A DNA stretch of 64,000 nucleotides from Halorussus aquaticus. GTDB lineage: Archaea > Halobacteriota > Halobacteria > Halobacteriales > Haladaptataceae. A program made the translations under genes and the position numbers. Shown here one piece after another: positions 44,231 to 52,618 of the stretch. The stretch's first letter is position 1. Each line of letters starts with the position of its first letter. Below the pieces are notes generated by a model. That model was not told where the DNA came from, did not search any database, and saw only the letters and a program-made list of their open reading frames with translations. The stretch is taken from NCBI RefSeq assembly GCF_024218795.1, contig NZ_CP100400.1, forward strand, positions 682,001 through 746,000. Direction: 5' to 3'.

Positions 44231-45129
44231 GCGACGACGCCGAACCGCAGGCGAGTCCCGACGAGAGCGCCCCCGACGAGATCCGCGCCGCGCTCGCCCA
44301 GATTCGTCGTGAGTGTCGCAAGGTGGCGTTCGTCTACGCGAGTCTGGACGCGGTCTGCGTCCTGCTGGCTGTCGGGTTCGCCGCCGGAGCGGTCGGCCTC
44401 CCCGTGCTGGACGCCGAGATAGCTGCGGCGTCGTTCAGTTCGCTGGGCCTGCCCGCGCCGGACGTCGCCACGCTACTCGGCGTGGTCGCCGGAGTCGCGA
44501 CGTTCGTCGCGGAGTTCGTCCTCCGGACGCGCCGCCCGGCCGCCGAGCAGTTCGAGGCGGCCAACCCCGAGGTACGCGAGGCGCTCCGGACCGCCCGCGA
44601 CGCCGCCGGGGCCGACCGGACGAATCCGATGACGCGGGCGCTGTACGCCGACGTTCTCGACCGACTCCGGGAGACCTCCAGCGTCGGTCTCGTGAACACG
44701 ACCCGGTTGGCGGCGACGGTCGTCCTCGCGTTTGCGCTGAGTCTGGCGATGGTCCAGACGGCCGCCATGGGTCTCGACCTCGGCGTCGCCCTCTCCGGAA
44801 CGGGACCGGGGTCGGGCGGTCCGGCCGACGGTTCCGCCGACCGGGGCGCGCTCTCGAACCAGACTGCGGAACTCCACAGCGGCGACGAGGTGCTGGGCGA
44901 ACCGACCGACGTGACCGCGGGGTCCGAGAACCTCTCGGCCGCGGTGAGCGCGAGTCCGGGCGGGGAGGGCCAACGCGACTGGAACTACGACAGCGGCGGC
45001 GACGGGTCGGCCGACGGGGACGGCGTGGACGCCCGGCGCGCCGGGTTCGCCTCGCCCGACCGAGTCGAAGACGCGGCGCTCGTACAGCGATACGCACACC
45101 AACTCCAAGGGAACACTACGGATGACTGA
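44227..45129 (+). CDS. Membrane protein of the VWA-MoxR operon, unknown function
   Basis: A 300-residue protein. After an acidic cytoplasmic start, helices are seen at VYASLDAVCVLLAVGFAAGAVGL, TLLGVVAGVATFVAEFVL and TRLAATVVLAFALSLAMVQTAA. The last 110 residues are Gly/Ser/Asp-rich and probably outside the cell. ANPEVREALRTARDA between helices 2 and 3 resembles a conserved haloarchaeal family found next to moxR. The ATG overlaps the previous stop; its own end overlaps the MoxR gene by 8 bases. Confidence 0.75.
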   Translation: MSDDAEPQASPDESAPDEIRAALAQIRRECRKVAFVYASLDAVCVLLAVGFAAGAVGLPVLDAEIAAASFSSLGLPAPDVATLLGVVAGVATFVAEFVLRTRRPAAEQFEAANPEVREALRTARDAAGADRTNPMTRALYADVLDRLRETSSVGLVNTTRLAATVVLAFALSLAMVQTAAMGLDLGVALSGTGPGSGGPADGSADRGALSNQTAELHSGDEVLGEPTDVTAGSENLSAAVSASPGGEGQRDWNYDSGGDGSADGDGVDARRAGFASPDRVEDAALVQRYAHQLQGNTTDD

Positions 45130-46075
45130 CCGAAAATCGGCTATCGACGACGTGACGAACCGCATTCGAGCGATACGGTCCGAGGTGCGAGAGCGCATCG
45201 TCGGACAGGAGCAGGTGGTAGATCAGGTGCTGGCCTGCCTACTCTGCGACGGCAACGCCCTGCTGGAGAGCACGCCGGGTCTCGGTAAGACGCTGCTCGT
45301 CAGGACGCTGGCGGAGGTGACCGGACTCTCGTTCTCGCGCATCCAGAACACGCCCGACCTGATGCCTTCGGACGTCATCGGCACCGAGATGGTCCGCGAG
45401 ACCGAGACCGGCCGGACGTTCACCTTCGAGAAGGGACCGGTGTTCGCCAACCTCGTCCTCTCCGACGAGATAAACCGGGCGACGCCCAAGACCCAGTCGG
45501 CCCTGCTCGAAGCCATGGAGGAGGGACAGGTGACCGCCGGGAACGAGACCTACGACCTCCCGGAACCGTTCTTCGTACTGGCGACCCAGAACCCCATCGA
45601 CCAAGAGGGGACCTACCCGCTCCCGGAGGCCCAGTCCGACCGCTTCCTGATGAAGATTCTCGTGGACTACCCCGACGCCGAGGCCGAGCGCGAAATCGTG
45701 GACCGGTACACCCGCGACGTGGACGCCTCGGTCTCGGTCGAACCGCAGGTCTCGACCGGCGAACTCCGGAAGATGCAGCAGTTGACCCATCAGGTGCCAA
45801 TCGCCGACGACCTCCGGGACCTCGCGGTGGACGTCGTGCGCGAGACGCGGAGCGCCGCCGACCTCGAATACGGCGCGAGTCCGCGCGCCAGCATGTCGCT
45901 GGTCCGGGCGGCGAAGGCCCGCGCGCTCGTGGAGGGCCGGTCCCACGTCGGGAGCGAGGACGTGACCGCGATGGCCGTGCCCGTCCTCCGCCACCGCGTC
46001 GTCGTGGACTTCCGGGCCGAACGCGAGGGGATGACCCCGGACGACGTGATAACGGCGCTGGTCGAGGACCGATGA
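45122..46075 (+). CDS. MoxR-family AAA+ ATPase
   Basis: A 317-residue MoxR ATPase, thought to act as a chaperone for VWA-domain proteins. It has EQVVDQVLACLLCDGNALLE, Walker A STPGLGKTLL, QNTPDLMPSDVIG, Walker B LVLSDEINRA, and sensor 1 ATQNPIDQEGTYPLPEAQSDRF. The C-terminal lid begins after VSTGELRKMQQL. It lies directly before DUF58 and after the VWA genes, the classical MoxR-DUF58-VWA arrangement. Confidence 0.94.
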   Translation: MTDRKSAIDDVTNRIRAIRSEVRERIVGQEQVVDQVLACLLCDGNALLESTPGLGKTLLVRTLAEVTGLSFSRIQNTPDLMPSDVIGTEMVRETETGRTFTFEKGPVFANLVLSDEINRATPKTQSALLEAMEEGQVTAGNETYDLPEPFFVLATQNPIDQEGTYPLPEAQSDRFLMKILVDYPDAEAEREIVDRYTRDVDASVSVEPQVSTGELRKMQQLTHQVPIADDLRDLAVDVVRETRSAADLEYGASPRASMSLVRAAKARALVEGRSHVGSEDVTAMAVPVLRHRVVVDFRAEREGMTPDDVITALVEDR

Positions 46076-46929
46076 TAACCGCCGAGTTCCTCGACGAACT
46101 CGACCGGTTCGACGCCGCTAACGACCGGAACGCCCGGTCCCAACAGCAGGGCGAGCGCACCACCGACGCGGTGGGCGAGGGCCTGACGTTCGCCGACTAC
46201 CGGCGGTACGCGCCGGGCGACGAACCCCGGTTCATCGACTGGAACCTCTTCGCGCGGACCGACGAACTCTACGTCAAGCAGTTCGAGGCCGAGCGCAACT
46301 TCACGGTCCACGTGCTGGTGGACGCCAGCGCGTCGATGGACTTCGGGGAGGGCGACGCCCACAAGTTCGAGTACGCCGCCAAACTCGGTCTGGGGTTCGC
46401 CTACCTGACCGCCCGCGACCACAACGAGTTCCGGTTCGCGACGTTCGACGACGCCGCGGAGCGACTCGACCGCGGACGGTCGAACCGCGGCGAGGTCCTC
46501 GGACTGGTCGAGCAGTGCAACGCGGTCGACCCCGACGGCGAGGCCGCCTTCGAGGACGCGCTGGCCGACTACGCCGCCACCATCGACTCGAAGGCGCTGG
46601 TCGTGGTCTGCAGCGACTTCCTCGGGGACGTCGAGGCAATCGACGCGGGACTGGAGGCGCTGGCTTCGAATCAGGTCGTTCTCGCCCACGTCGTCGCGCC
46701 CGAGGAACGCGACCTGCCGACCGGCCGCGACGCCGTCTTCGAGGCGCTCGAAAGCGACGAGTCGCTCCGGGCCTACGTCAGCAACCGGTTAGAACGGACC
46801 TACCGCGAGGAGTTCGACGCCCACGCCGACAGCGTGGAAGGCGTCGCCCGCGACCTGCGGATACGCTACGAGCGACTCGACACCGGGCGGTCGTTCTTCG
46901 AGTCGTTCGGCGAGTTGTGGTTCGAGTGA
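46072..46929 (+). CDS. DUF58 domain-containing protein
   Basis: A 285-residue protein. The DUF58 core is GLTFADYRRYAPGDEPRFIDWNLFARTDELYVKQFEAE in part: RYAPGDEPRFIDWN and LYVKQFEAERN are visible. A VWA-like fold follows with VHVLVDASASMDFG (MIDAS DASAS). No membrane segment is seen, unlike longer DUF58 proteins. The ATG overlaps the MoxR stop (ATGATAA). It is the last gene of the operon. Confidence 0.92.
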   Translation: MITAEFLDELDRFDAANDRNARSQQQGERTTDAVGEGLTFADYRRYAPGDEPRFIDWNLFARTDELYVKQFEAERNFTVHVLVDASASMDFGEGDAHKFEYAAKLGLGFAYLTARDHNEFRFATFDDAAERLDRGRSNRGEVLGLVEQCNAVDPDGEAAFEDALADYAATIDSKALVVVCSDFLGDVEAIDAGLEALASNQVVLAHVVAPEERDLPTGRDAVFEALESDESLRAYVSNRLERTYREEFDAHADSVEGVARDLRIRYERLDTGRSFFESFGELWFE

Positions 46930-46990
46930 GTCAGCGAGAAATCAGAATTGAAGAACCGCCGCTGTTCTAGGGTAGTTTTCTGCAAAATGA

Positions 46991-47065
46991 TGCTCCGTCA
47001 GGGATTTGAACCCTGGTCACAGGCTCGAAAGGCCCGAATGATTGGCCGGACTACACCAACGGAGC
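46991..47065 (-). tRNA. tRNA-Glu (anticodon UUC)
   Basis: Minus strand, 75 bases including the A discriminator. The acceptor arm is GCTCCGT/ACGGAGC, the D arm GTGTAGTCCGGCCAATCAT, the anticodon stem CGGGC/GCCTG (one G-T pair) closing the loop CTTTCGA with anticodon TTC at 47027-47029, and the T arm CAGGGTTCAAATCCCTG. There is no intron and CCA is not encoded. TTTAAACTA about 50 bases upstream (47113-47121) may be its TATA element. Confidence 0.93.
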
Positions 47066-47112
47066 GTACGTCCACACTCACTGCGAGTGCATTTCTTCGT
47101 TCCGGCCGGATT

Positions 47113-47121
47113 AGTTTAAAC
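47113..47121 (-). promoter_or_regulatory. TATA-like element upstream of tRNA-Glu
   Basis: Minus strand GTTTAAACT region, about 48-56 bases before the mature tRNA 5' end, leaving room for a short 5' leader. Confidence 0.4.
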
Positions 47122-47174
47122 GTTCCGTTATCGCCCGAAGGCGGCCGTGTCGGGCGTTCACACCCGGGCGCGGC

Positions 47175-47200
47175 TCACTTCCCTTTGAATTCTGGCTCGC
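47175..47200 (-). repeat. Degenerate duplicate of the end of the HADH-ECH gene
   Basis: On the minus strand these 26 bases encode EPEFKGK and TGA in one frame, closely matching EPDFEGK and TAA at 47234-47259, the true end of the gene upstream. 21 of 26 bases agree. The offset is 59 bases, so the copy is out of frame with the gene. Confidence 0.6.
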
Positions 47201-47202
47201 TT

Positions 47203-47225
47203 CCGTCAGAGCCTACCTCTGACGG
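47203..47225 (-). terminator. Hairpin downstream of HADH-ECH gene
   Basis: CCGTCAGAG, loop CCTAC, CTCTGACGG: a perfect 9-bp stem 9 bases beyond the stop codon. There is no strong T tract after it on the minus strand, so terminator function is a guess. Confidence 0.45.
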
Positions 47226-47233
47226 CGTTCGCC

Positions 47234-49210
47234 TTACTTCCCTTCGAAGTCCGGCTCACCGTCGCCCATGAACGCCGTGACGCCTTCCATCAGGTCATCG
47301 GTGTTCATCAGGTGGCCGAACGCTTGGGACTCGACTTCGAGTCCGGCGTCGGTGTCGTCCCGGCCCGCGAGCATCGCGCGCTTGGTGTACTTCTGGGCGA
47401 TGGGCGGTCCGGCCGCGAGGTCGGCCGCGAGTTCGAAGGCGCGGTCCTCGAACGCCGAGACTTCGACAATCTCGTTGACGAAGCCGAAGTCGGCCATCGT
47501 CTCGGGGTCGAAGCGGTCGGCGGTGAAGATGATCTCCTTGGCGCGGCCCTCGCCGACGATGTGCTTGAGGCGCTGGGTGCCGCCCCATCCGGGCAGGAGA
47601 CCCAGATTGTGTTCGGGTTGGCCCATCTCGGAGCGCTCGGTGGCGAGGCGCATGTCGGCGCAGGTCGCCATCTCCATCCCGCCGCCGAGGCAGTAGCCGT
47701 CGATGCCCGCGACGACCGGCATCGGGCAGGCTTCGAGTTTGCCGAAGGTCTCTTGGCCCTTCTTCGAGAGTTCGACCGCCTGCAGGGGGTCGCCGCCGCC
47801 CGCGGCCATGCTCTGGACGTCCGCGCCCGCGGAGAAGGCCTTGTCGCCCTCGCCGACGAGCAGGAGCGCGCGCACGTCGTCGTCTTCTTCCAGCGCGTCG
47901 ATGGCGTCGCCGAGTTCGTCCAGCAGGTCCTCGCTGACCGTGTTCATCCGGTGGGGTCGGTCGAGGACCACTTTGCCCACCATCTCGCCGGGCTTCTCGA
48001 CGCGGATGGTGTCGTAGTCGTACTCGCCCTCGTCGGCGTCGTCCGAACCGCCGTAGAAACCGCCTTCGGCGGCGGCCTCGCGGAGGTAGTCGCTGGCCGC
48101 GTATCGCTCGGCACCGGTCTCCTCGTGGAGGTCGTCGAGGGTGTCCGCGAGCGTTTCGAGACCGGCGTCGTCGGCGATTCGCGCCGGACCGTCGGGGAAG
48201 CCAGCGCCGAGCATCACGGCCTCGTCGATGGCGTCGGGGTCGGCCACGTCGTTCGCGACCAGTTTGGCGACCTCGTTGGCCATCACCGCTTGGAGGCGGC
48301 GAACCGCGTCCTCGCTCCCGGCGTCGGTCGGAATCTGGGCACCGCCGTCCTCGTAGTCGTAGAACCCCTCGCCGGTTTTCTTGCCGAGTTTCTCCTCCTC
48401 GACCTTCTGGGCGAGGAGCGGGCAGGGTTCGTAGGCGTCGCCCAGCACCTCGTGCATGTAGTCGAGGACGTGGTAGCCCACGTCGATGCCGACTTGGTCG
48501 GCGAGTTCGAAGCTCCCCATCGGCAGGCCCATGTCGAACTTGGTCGCGCTGTCCACCTCCTCGATGGTGTAGTCGCCCGACTCGACCATCCACGCCGCTT
48601 CGTTCATCAGGGGAACGAGGATGCGGTTCACGATGAATCCGGGGCTGTCCTTGCGGACGCGGACGGGCGTCTTGCCCATCTCCTCGGCGAGGTCTTCGGT
48701 GAGGTCCAGCACCTCGTCGTCGGTGTGGGCACCCGAGATGACCTCCACGAGTTGCATCCGGACCGGCGGGTTGAAGAAGTGCATCCCGCAGAACCGCTCG
48801 GGTCGCTCGGTGACCTCCGAGAGTTCGGTGATCGAGAGGCTGGAGGTGTTGGTGGCGAACACCGCCTCGTCGGACGCGTACTCCTCCAACTCACCGTACA
48901 CGTCCTTCTTGATGTCCATCTTCTCTGGGACCGCCTCGACCACGAAGTCGGCGTCCGAGACGGCCTCCTCGAAGTCCACGAGCGGCGTCACGCGGTCGAG
49001 GGAGGACTCGGCCTCCGCCTCGGAAATCTGGTCTTTCTCGGCCAGTTTGTCGAGGCTCCACTCGATCTGTTCGTAGCCGTTCTGGACGAACTCCTCTTTG
49101 ATGTCGCGCAGGTTGACCTCGTACCCGGCGAGGGCCGCGACCTCCGCGATGCCGTGGCCCATGTTGCCCGCTCCGAGAACCGCGATGGTGTTGATATCTT
49201 CTACGTCCAT
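47234..49210 (-). CDS. Fused 3-hydroxyacyl-CoA dehydrogenase / enoyl-CoA hydratase
   Basis: A 658-residue bifunctional beta-oxidation enzyme in the archaeal order. The N-terminal dehydrogenase has [21 protein letters not shown] (NAD site), [19 protein letters not shown] and [10 protein letters not shown]; the second HADH_C part follows to about residue 385. The C-terminal crotonase (from about 405) has [36 protein letters not shown] and [16 protein letters not shown]. It would hydrate enoyl-CoA and oxidise the hydroxyacyl-CoA. Start ATG 49210 ([15 protein letters not shown]) was chosen by homology. Divergent from an acyl-CoA dehydrogenase. Confidence 0.94.
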   Translation of the reverse strand: MDVEDINTIAVLGAGNMGHGIAEVAALAGYEVNLRDIKEEFVQNGYEQIEWSLDKLAEKDQISEAEAESSLDRVTPLVDFEEAVSDADFVVEAVPEKMDIKKDVYGELEEYASDEAVFATNTSSLSITELSEVTERPERFCGMHFFNPPVRMQLVEVISGAHTDDEVLDLTEDLAEEMGKTPVRVRKDSPGFIVNRILVPLMNEAAWMVESGDYTIEEVDSATKFDMGLPMGSFELADQVGIDVGYHVLDYMHEVLGDAYEPCPLLAQKVEEEKLGKKTGEGFYDYEDGGAQIPTDAGSEDAVRRLQAVMANEVAKLVANDVADPDAIDEAVMLGAGFPDGPARIADDAGLETLADTLDDLHEETGAERYAASDYLREAAAEGGFYGGSDDADEGEYDYDTIRVEKPGEMVGKVVLDRPHRMNTVSEDLLDELGDAIDALEEDDDVRALLLVGEGDKAFSAGADVQSMAAGGGDPLQAVELSKKGQETFGKLEACPMPVVAGIDGYCLGGGMEMATCADMRLATERSEMGQPEHNLGLLPGWGGTQRLKHIVGEGRAKEIIFTADRFDPETMADFGFVNEIVEVSAFEDRAFELAADLAAGPPIAQKYTKRAMLAGRDDTDAGLEVESQAFGHLMNTDDLMEGVTAFMGDGEPDFEGK

Positions 49211-49291
49211 ACGCGTAGGGTCACTTGCTGGCCGTTTCAACGTTTCCCTATCGAAGATTAGAAACTCGCCACTAGTTTACTCACGGTTACG

Positions 49292-49301
49292 AAACGATTT
49301 A
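49292..49301 (+). promoter_or_regulatory. TATA element for acyl-CoA dehydrogenase
   Basis: AAACGATTTA lies 25-34 bases before ATG 49326, in the 115-base divergent region shared with the HADH-ECH gene. Confidence 0.5.
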
Positions 49302-49325
49302 CGGGTGGGTGTGCAAATTCCGCGC

Positions 49326-50477
49326 ATGGACTTCGGACTCTCCGACGAACAGAAGCAGATTCGAGAGGAAGTGCGGCGGTTCGCCGAGAACGAGATCGAA
49401 CCGGTCGCCCAAGAGTACGACGTCGAAGAGAAGTACCCCCACGAGGTCATGGACAAGGCCGCCGAGATGGGGATGCTCGGCTCCATCATCCCGATGGAGT
49501 ACGGCGGCGCGGGCTACAACAACCTCGAATCGGCCATCATCACCGAGGAACTGTTCGCCGTGGACCCCGGTATCGGTCTCTGCGTCACGTCGGCCTCGTT
49601 CGGCGCTCACGCCATCATGGAGTTCGGTACCGACGACCAGAAAGAGCGGTTCCTCTCGCCGGTCGCGGCGGGCGACGCCATCATGGGCGCGGCCATCTCC
49701 GAACCCGACACCGGGTCGGACGTCTCGTCGGTCTCCACCAGCGCGGAGAAGGACGGCGACGAGTGGGTGATCAACGGCAACAAGATGTGGATTACGAACG
49801 GGTCGGTCGGCGACTACTACGTCGTCCTCTGTCAGACCGACCCCGACGCCGACGGTCGGTACAACGGGTTCAGTCAGATCGTGGTCGAATCCGACCGCGA
49901 CGGGTTCGAGGCCGAGAAGATAACGGGCAAACTGGGCATCCGGGCCTCCGACACCGCGGAACTCATCCTCGACGACGTGCGCGTGCCCGAGGAGAACCTC
50001 GTCGGGACGCGCGGGATGGGCTTCCTCCAGCAGATGCAGTTCTTCGACGAGACCCGGACCGCGGTCGCGGCGCAGGGCGTCGGCATCGCCAAGGGGGCTT
50101 GCGAGGCCGCGCTCGACTACGCCCAAGAGCGCGAGCAGTTCGACCGACCCATCTCGGAGTTCCAGGCCATCCAGCACAAACTCTCGGAGATGCACACCCA
50201 GACGGAGGCCGCGCGTAACCTGACCTACAAGGCCGCGTGGAACGTCGATCAGGGCGAGGACGTCACGAAACTCGCCAGCATGGCCAAGGAGTTCGCCTCC
50301 AGCGTGGCCGTGGACGTGGCCGACGAGGCCGTCCAGATTCACGGCGGCGCTGGCTACGTCAACGACTTCCCCGTCGAGCGGTTCTACCGCGACGCGAAGA
50401 TCACCCAGATCTACGAGGGCACCACCGAGATTCAGAAGAACATCATCGCCCGCGAACTGCTCGGAAAGGGCTTCTAA
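49326..50477 (+). CDS. Acyl-CoA dehydrogenase
   Basis: A 383-residue FAD enzyme for the first step of acyl-CoA beta-oxidation. It has [20 protein letters not shown] at the start, [15 protein letters not shown] and [15 protein letters not shown] (FAD site), [19 protein letters not shown], and the C-terminal [22 protein letters not shown] with [21 protein letters not shown] in part: IYEGTTEIQ is the active-site Glu region. Length is standard. It is divergent from HADH-ECH, suggesting co-regulation. Confidence 0.95.
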   Translation: MDFGLSDEQKQIREEVRRFAENEIEPVAQEYDVEEKYPHEVMDKAAEMGMLGSIIPMEYGGAGYNNLESAIITEELFAVDPGIGLCVTSASFGAHAIMEFGTDDQKERFLSPVAAGDAIMGAAISEPDTGSDVSSVSTSAEKDGDEWVINGNKMWITNGSVGDYYVVLCQTDPDADGRYNGFSQIVVESDRDGFEAEKITGKLGIRASDTAELILDDVRVPEENLVGTRGMGFLQQMQFFDETRTAVAAQGVGIAKGACEAALDYAQEREQFDRPISEFQAIQHKLSEMHTQTEAARNLTYKAAWNVDQGEDVTKLASMAKEFASSVAVDVADEAVQIHGGAGYVNDFPVERFYRDAKITQIYEGTTEIQKNIIARELLGKGF

Positions 50478-50581
50478 CGGCCCTCTGTAACGTCCCGTCG
50501 TTTTCTCGCGATATCCACCGGTCCGCTAGTCGTCGCCATGTTTTGTTCCTCTTCGCCAGTTCTTAATTTCAATCTGGGAGA

Positions 50582-50596
50582 AATATATATATATAT
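50582..50596 (+). promoter_or_regulatory. AT-rich promoter of the subtilase gene
   Basis: An alternating AATATATATATATAT run about 30-44 bases before ATG 50626. It is far more AT-rich than usual for the window and immediately precedes the palindrome at 50603. Confidence 0.6.
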
Positions 50597-50602
50597 TCAA
50601 GT

Positions 50603-50620
50603 AGAATGAACGTTCATTCT
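50603..50620. promoter_or_regulatory. Perfect 18-bp palindrome, probable operator
   Basis: AGAATGAACGTTCATTCT is its own reverse complement. It lies between the AT-rich box and ATG 50626, where a bound dimer would block transcription start. The regulator is unknown. Confidence 0.7.
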
Positions 50621-50625
50621 CGGCT

Positions 50626-51969
50626 ATGATAAACAAAACCAATCGACGTTCGTTCTTGAAAAGTGCAGGCGCGGCGCTCGGCGGACTCGCGCTGACGCCG
50701 ACGGTCTCGGCGTCGTCGGCCGAGAAACGATACCTCGTGGACCTCGAGTCGGCGTCCGACGGCGTCCTCGACGGACTCGACGTGGTCCACGACCTGAGCC
50801 AGATCGACCTCGCGGTGGTCGAAGCCCAGAAGGCCGACGCCGAGGGCGCGGCCTTCTCGAAGGACGTGGAACTGAAGTTCGACTTCGCGCAGGCGGAGGA
50901 CAACGGGAACGGCGACGAACCCGGGCCGCACAAGCTCTCGCAACTCCAGTGGGACAAGCAGTCACAGGGCGTCTCGGGTGTTCACGGCAAGACCCGCGGC
51001 GAGGGGACCCGCGTGGCGGTCCTCGACTCGGGCGCGATACCGAACCACCCGGACCTCAAAGGGTCGCTCAACACCGACCTCTCGAAGAACTTCACGGGCG
51101 ACGGCGGCGACTTCACGCCGTGGTACAACGACCACGGCACCCACGTCGCTGGCATCATCGCGGGCGACGACACGAACGACGAGGGCATCGTCGGCACCGC
51201 ACCGGGGACCGAACTGGTGGCGCTCCGGGTGTTCACCGGGCCGTTCGCGTTCTTCGGCGACATCATCGCCGCGATGACCTACGCTGGCGACATCGAGGCC
51301 GACGCGGCCAACATGAGCCTCGGCGTGTACCCGCTCCCCGACAACAAGGAGAACCAACTCCTGAAGGACTCCATCGAGCGAGCGACCGACTACGCGGCGT
51401 CGCAGGGCACCCTGATGGTCGCGGCCGCGGGCAACGACGGCGTCAACCTCGACACCGACGGTGACGTCCTCAGCCTCCCCAACGAGGCCGACAACGTGAT
51501 GAGCGTGAGCGCGACCGGTCCCGTCGGCTACCGCTGGGACGACAAGGGCAACGGGAAGTTCATCCGGAACTACCGCGCGGCGTTCAACAAACTCGACGAG
51601 TCGCCCACCGTCCCCGCGCCGTACACTAACTACGGGAGCGACGCCATCGACATCAGCGCGCACGGCGGGAACTACGACACCGAGGCCAAGGGCACCGACG
51701 CCAACTGGCAGTACGACATGGTGCTGAGCACCGTCTTCGAGTGGGGCGACGACGACAGCATGGTCCCGTCGTACGGGTGGAAGTCCGGAACCAGCATGGC
51801 GGCCCCGCAGGTCACTGCGGCCGCCGCGCTCGTCAAGAGCGCCAACCCCGACGCGACGCCCGCCGAAATCCGCGACCACCTCGAATCGACCGCGCGGGAC
51901 GTCGGTTCGGCGAAGTACCACGGCAACGGCCACCTCGATATCGAGGCCGCGCTGAACGAGTCGATGTAA
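50626..51969 (+). CDS. Tat-exported subtilisin-like serine protease (S8 family)
   Basis: A 447-residue preproprotease. NRRSFLKSAGAALGGLALT at 6-24 is a Tat signal ending at about VSASS. A propeptide covers about 32-105. The catalytic domain has Asp134 (AVLDSG), His170 (NDHGTHVAG), oxyanion Asn270 (AAAGND) and Ser390 (GTSMAAP). It is related to halolysins but lacks the long C-terminal extension of halolysin. It is secreted and folded before export. Its transcription is probably controlled through the palindrome directly upstream. Confidence 0.93.
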   Translation: MINKTNRRSFLKSAGAALGGLALTPTVSASSAEKRYLVDLESASDGVLDGLDVVHDLSQIDLAVVEAQKADAEGAAFSKDVELKFDFAQAEDNGNGDEPGPHKLSQLQWDKQSQGVSGVHGKTRGEGTRVAVLDSGAIPNHPDLKGSLNTDLSKNFTGDGGDFTPWYNDHGTHVAGIIAGDDTNDEGIVGTAPGTELVALRVFTGPFAFFGDIIAAMTYAGDIEADAANMSLGVYPLPDNKENQLLKDSIERATDYAASQGTLMVAAAGNDGVNLDTDGDVLSLPNEADNVMSVSATGPVGYRWDDKGNGKFIRNYRAAFNKLDESPTVPAPYTNYGSDAIDISAHGGNYDTEAKGTDANWQYDMVLSTVFEWGDDDSMVPSYGWKSGTSMAAPQVTAAAALVKSANPDATPAEIRDHLESTARDVGSAKYHGNGHLDIEAALNESM

Positions 51970-51984
51970 CTCCCGAAACTCGAC

Positions 51985-51995
51985 TCCCGTTTTTC
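51985..51995 (+). terminator. T-tract terminator after subtilase
   Basis: CCCGTTTTTCC lies about 20 bases after the TAA. T5 tracts after G/C-rich sequence are typical haloarchaeal termination sites. Confidence 0.4.
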
Positions 51996-52090
51996 CAGTG
52001 ACGGAACGGTGTTGTACCGCAGGACATCGGTGCGAGTAGCTACACCCCGGAATCACCCTCTCGAAGGCGTCGCGTTCTTCTCCCGGTCCG

Positions 52091-52519
52091 TCAGGCAATC
52101 TGCCACGTCCAGCGCGAGTCGAGATAGTACCGGTACAGTCCGCTGATGAAGATGGCGAACCCGTTGGCGACGAGGTAGACGAACCCAGCCCAGTTGACGA
52201 ACGCCCAGAGCAGTGCCAACTGGAGCGGAATCGCGGTTCCGCGGACGACGTTCGTCCGGAGCAGGCCGACGAGGTAGTCGTATCTGGCGGTGTACTGCGC
52301 GTGCTGGAACGTCCACGCGTTGTTTACGAAGAACTGGAGGATAATCGTCATCTCGATGGCCAGCGTGGCCGCGACCAGATAGTTGAGACCAGCGTACTCG
52401 ACGAGTAGCCACAGCACGACGGTCTGTACGAGGGCCGCGCTCGCCCCGACGACGACGAACCGATACAGTCGGACGACCGTCGGGTGCTTCGCTACGCTAC
52501 GGTATCCGGAATCACCCAC
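52091..52519 (-). CDS. GtrA family membrane protein
   Basis: A 142-residue protein with four membrane helices: RFVVVGASAALVQTVVLWLLV, LVAATLAIEMTIILQFFVNN, TAIPLQLALLWAFVNWAGFV and VANGFAIFISGLYRYYLDSRW in outline. FFVNNAWTF is the GtrA signature. GtrA proteins help move polyprenyl-linked sugars for cell-surface glycosylation. No glycosyltransferase is adjacent. It is convergent with the protease gene. Confidence 0.88.
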   Translation of the reverse strand: MGDSGYRSVAKHPTVVRLYRFVVVGASAALVQTVVLWLLVEYAGLNYLVAATLAIEMTIILQFFVNNAWTFQHAQYTARYDYLVGLLRTNVVRGTAIPLQLALLWAFVNWAGFVYLVANGFAIFISGLYRYYLDSRWTWQIA

Positions 52520-52618
52520 GACAGTTACAGGAAGAGTTGGAGAGAGTAGTGCGTTCTGGTTTCGACGTTGTGTTCCCGTCTTCCCACGTCGCCGCGCCCA
52601 GCTATCGGTCCACCGACG

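Noticed and set aside
46948-47271. Plus-strand frame across the tRNA-Glu gene
   Set aside because: It translates the antisense of the tRNA (the GFEPWSQARKA type of peptide is a known artefact of tRNA genes).
47312-49261. A 649-codon open frame antisense to the HADH-ECH gene
   Set aside because: It lies entirely opposite a gene with clear enzyme motifs, and its peptide is rich in His, Val and Gly without any domain, as expected for antisense frames in G/C-rich third positions.
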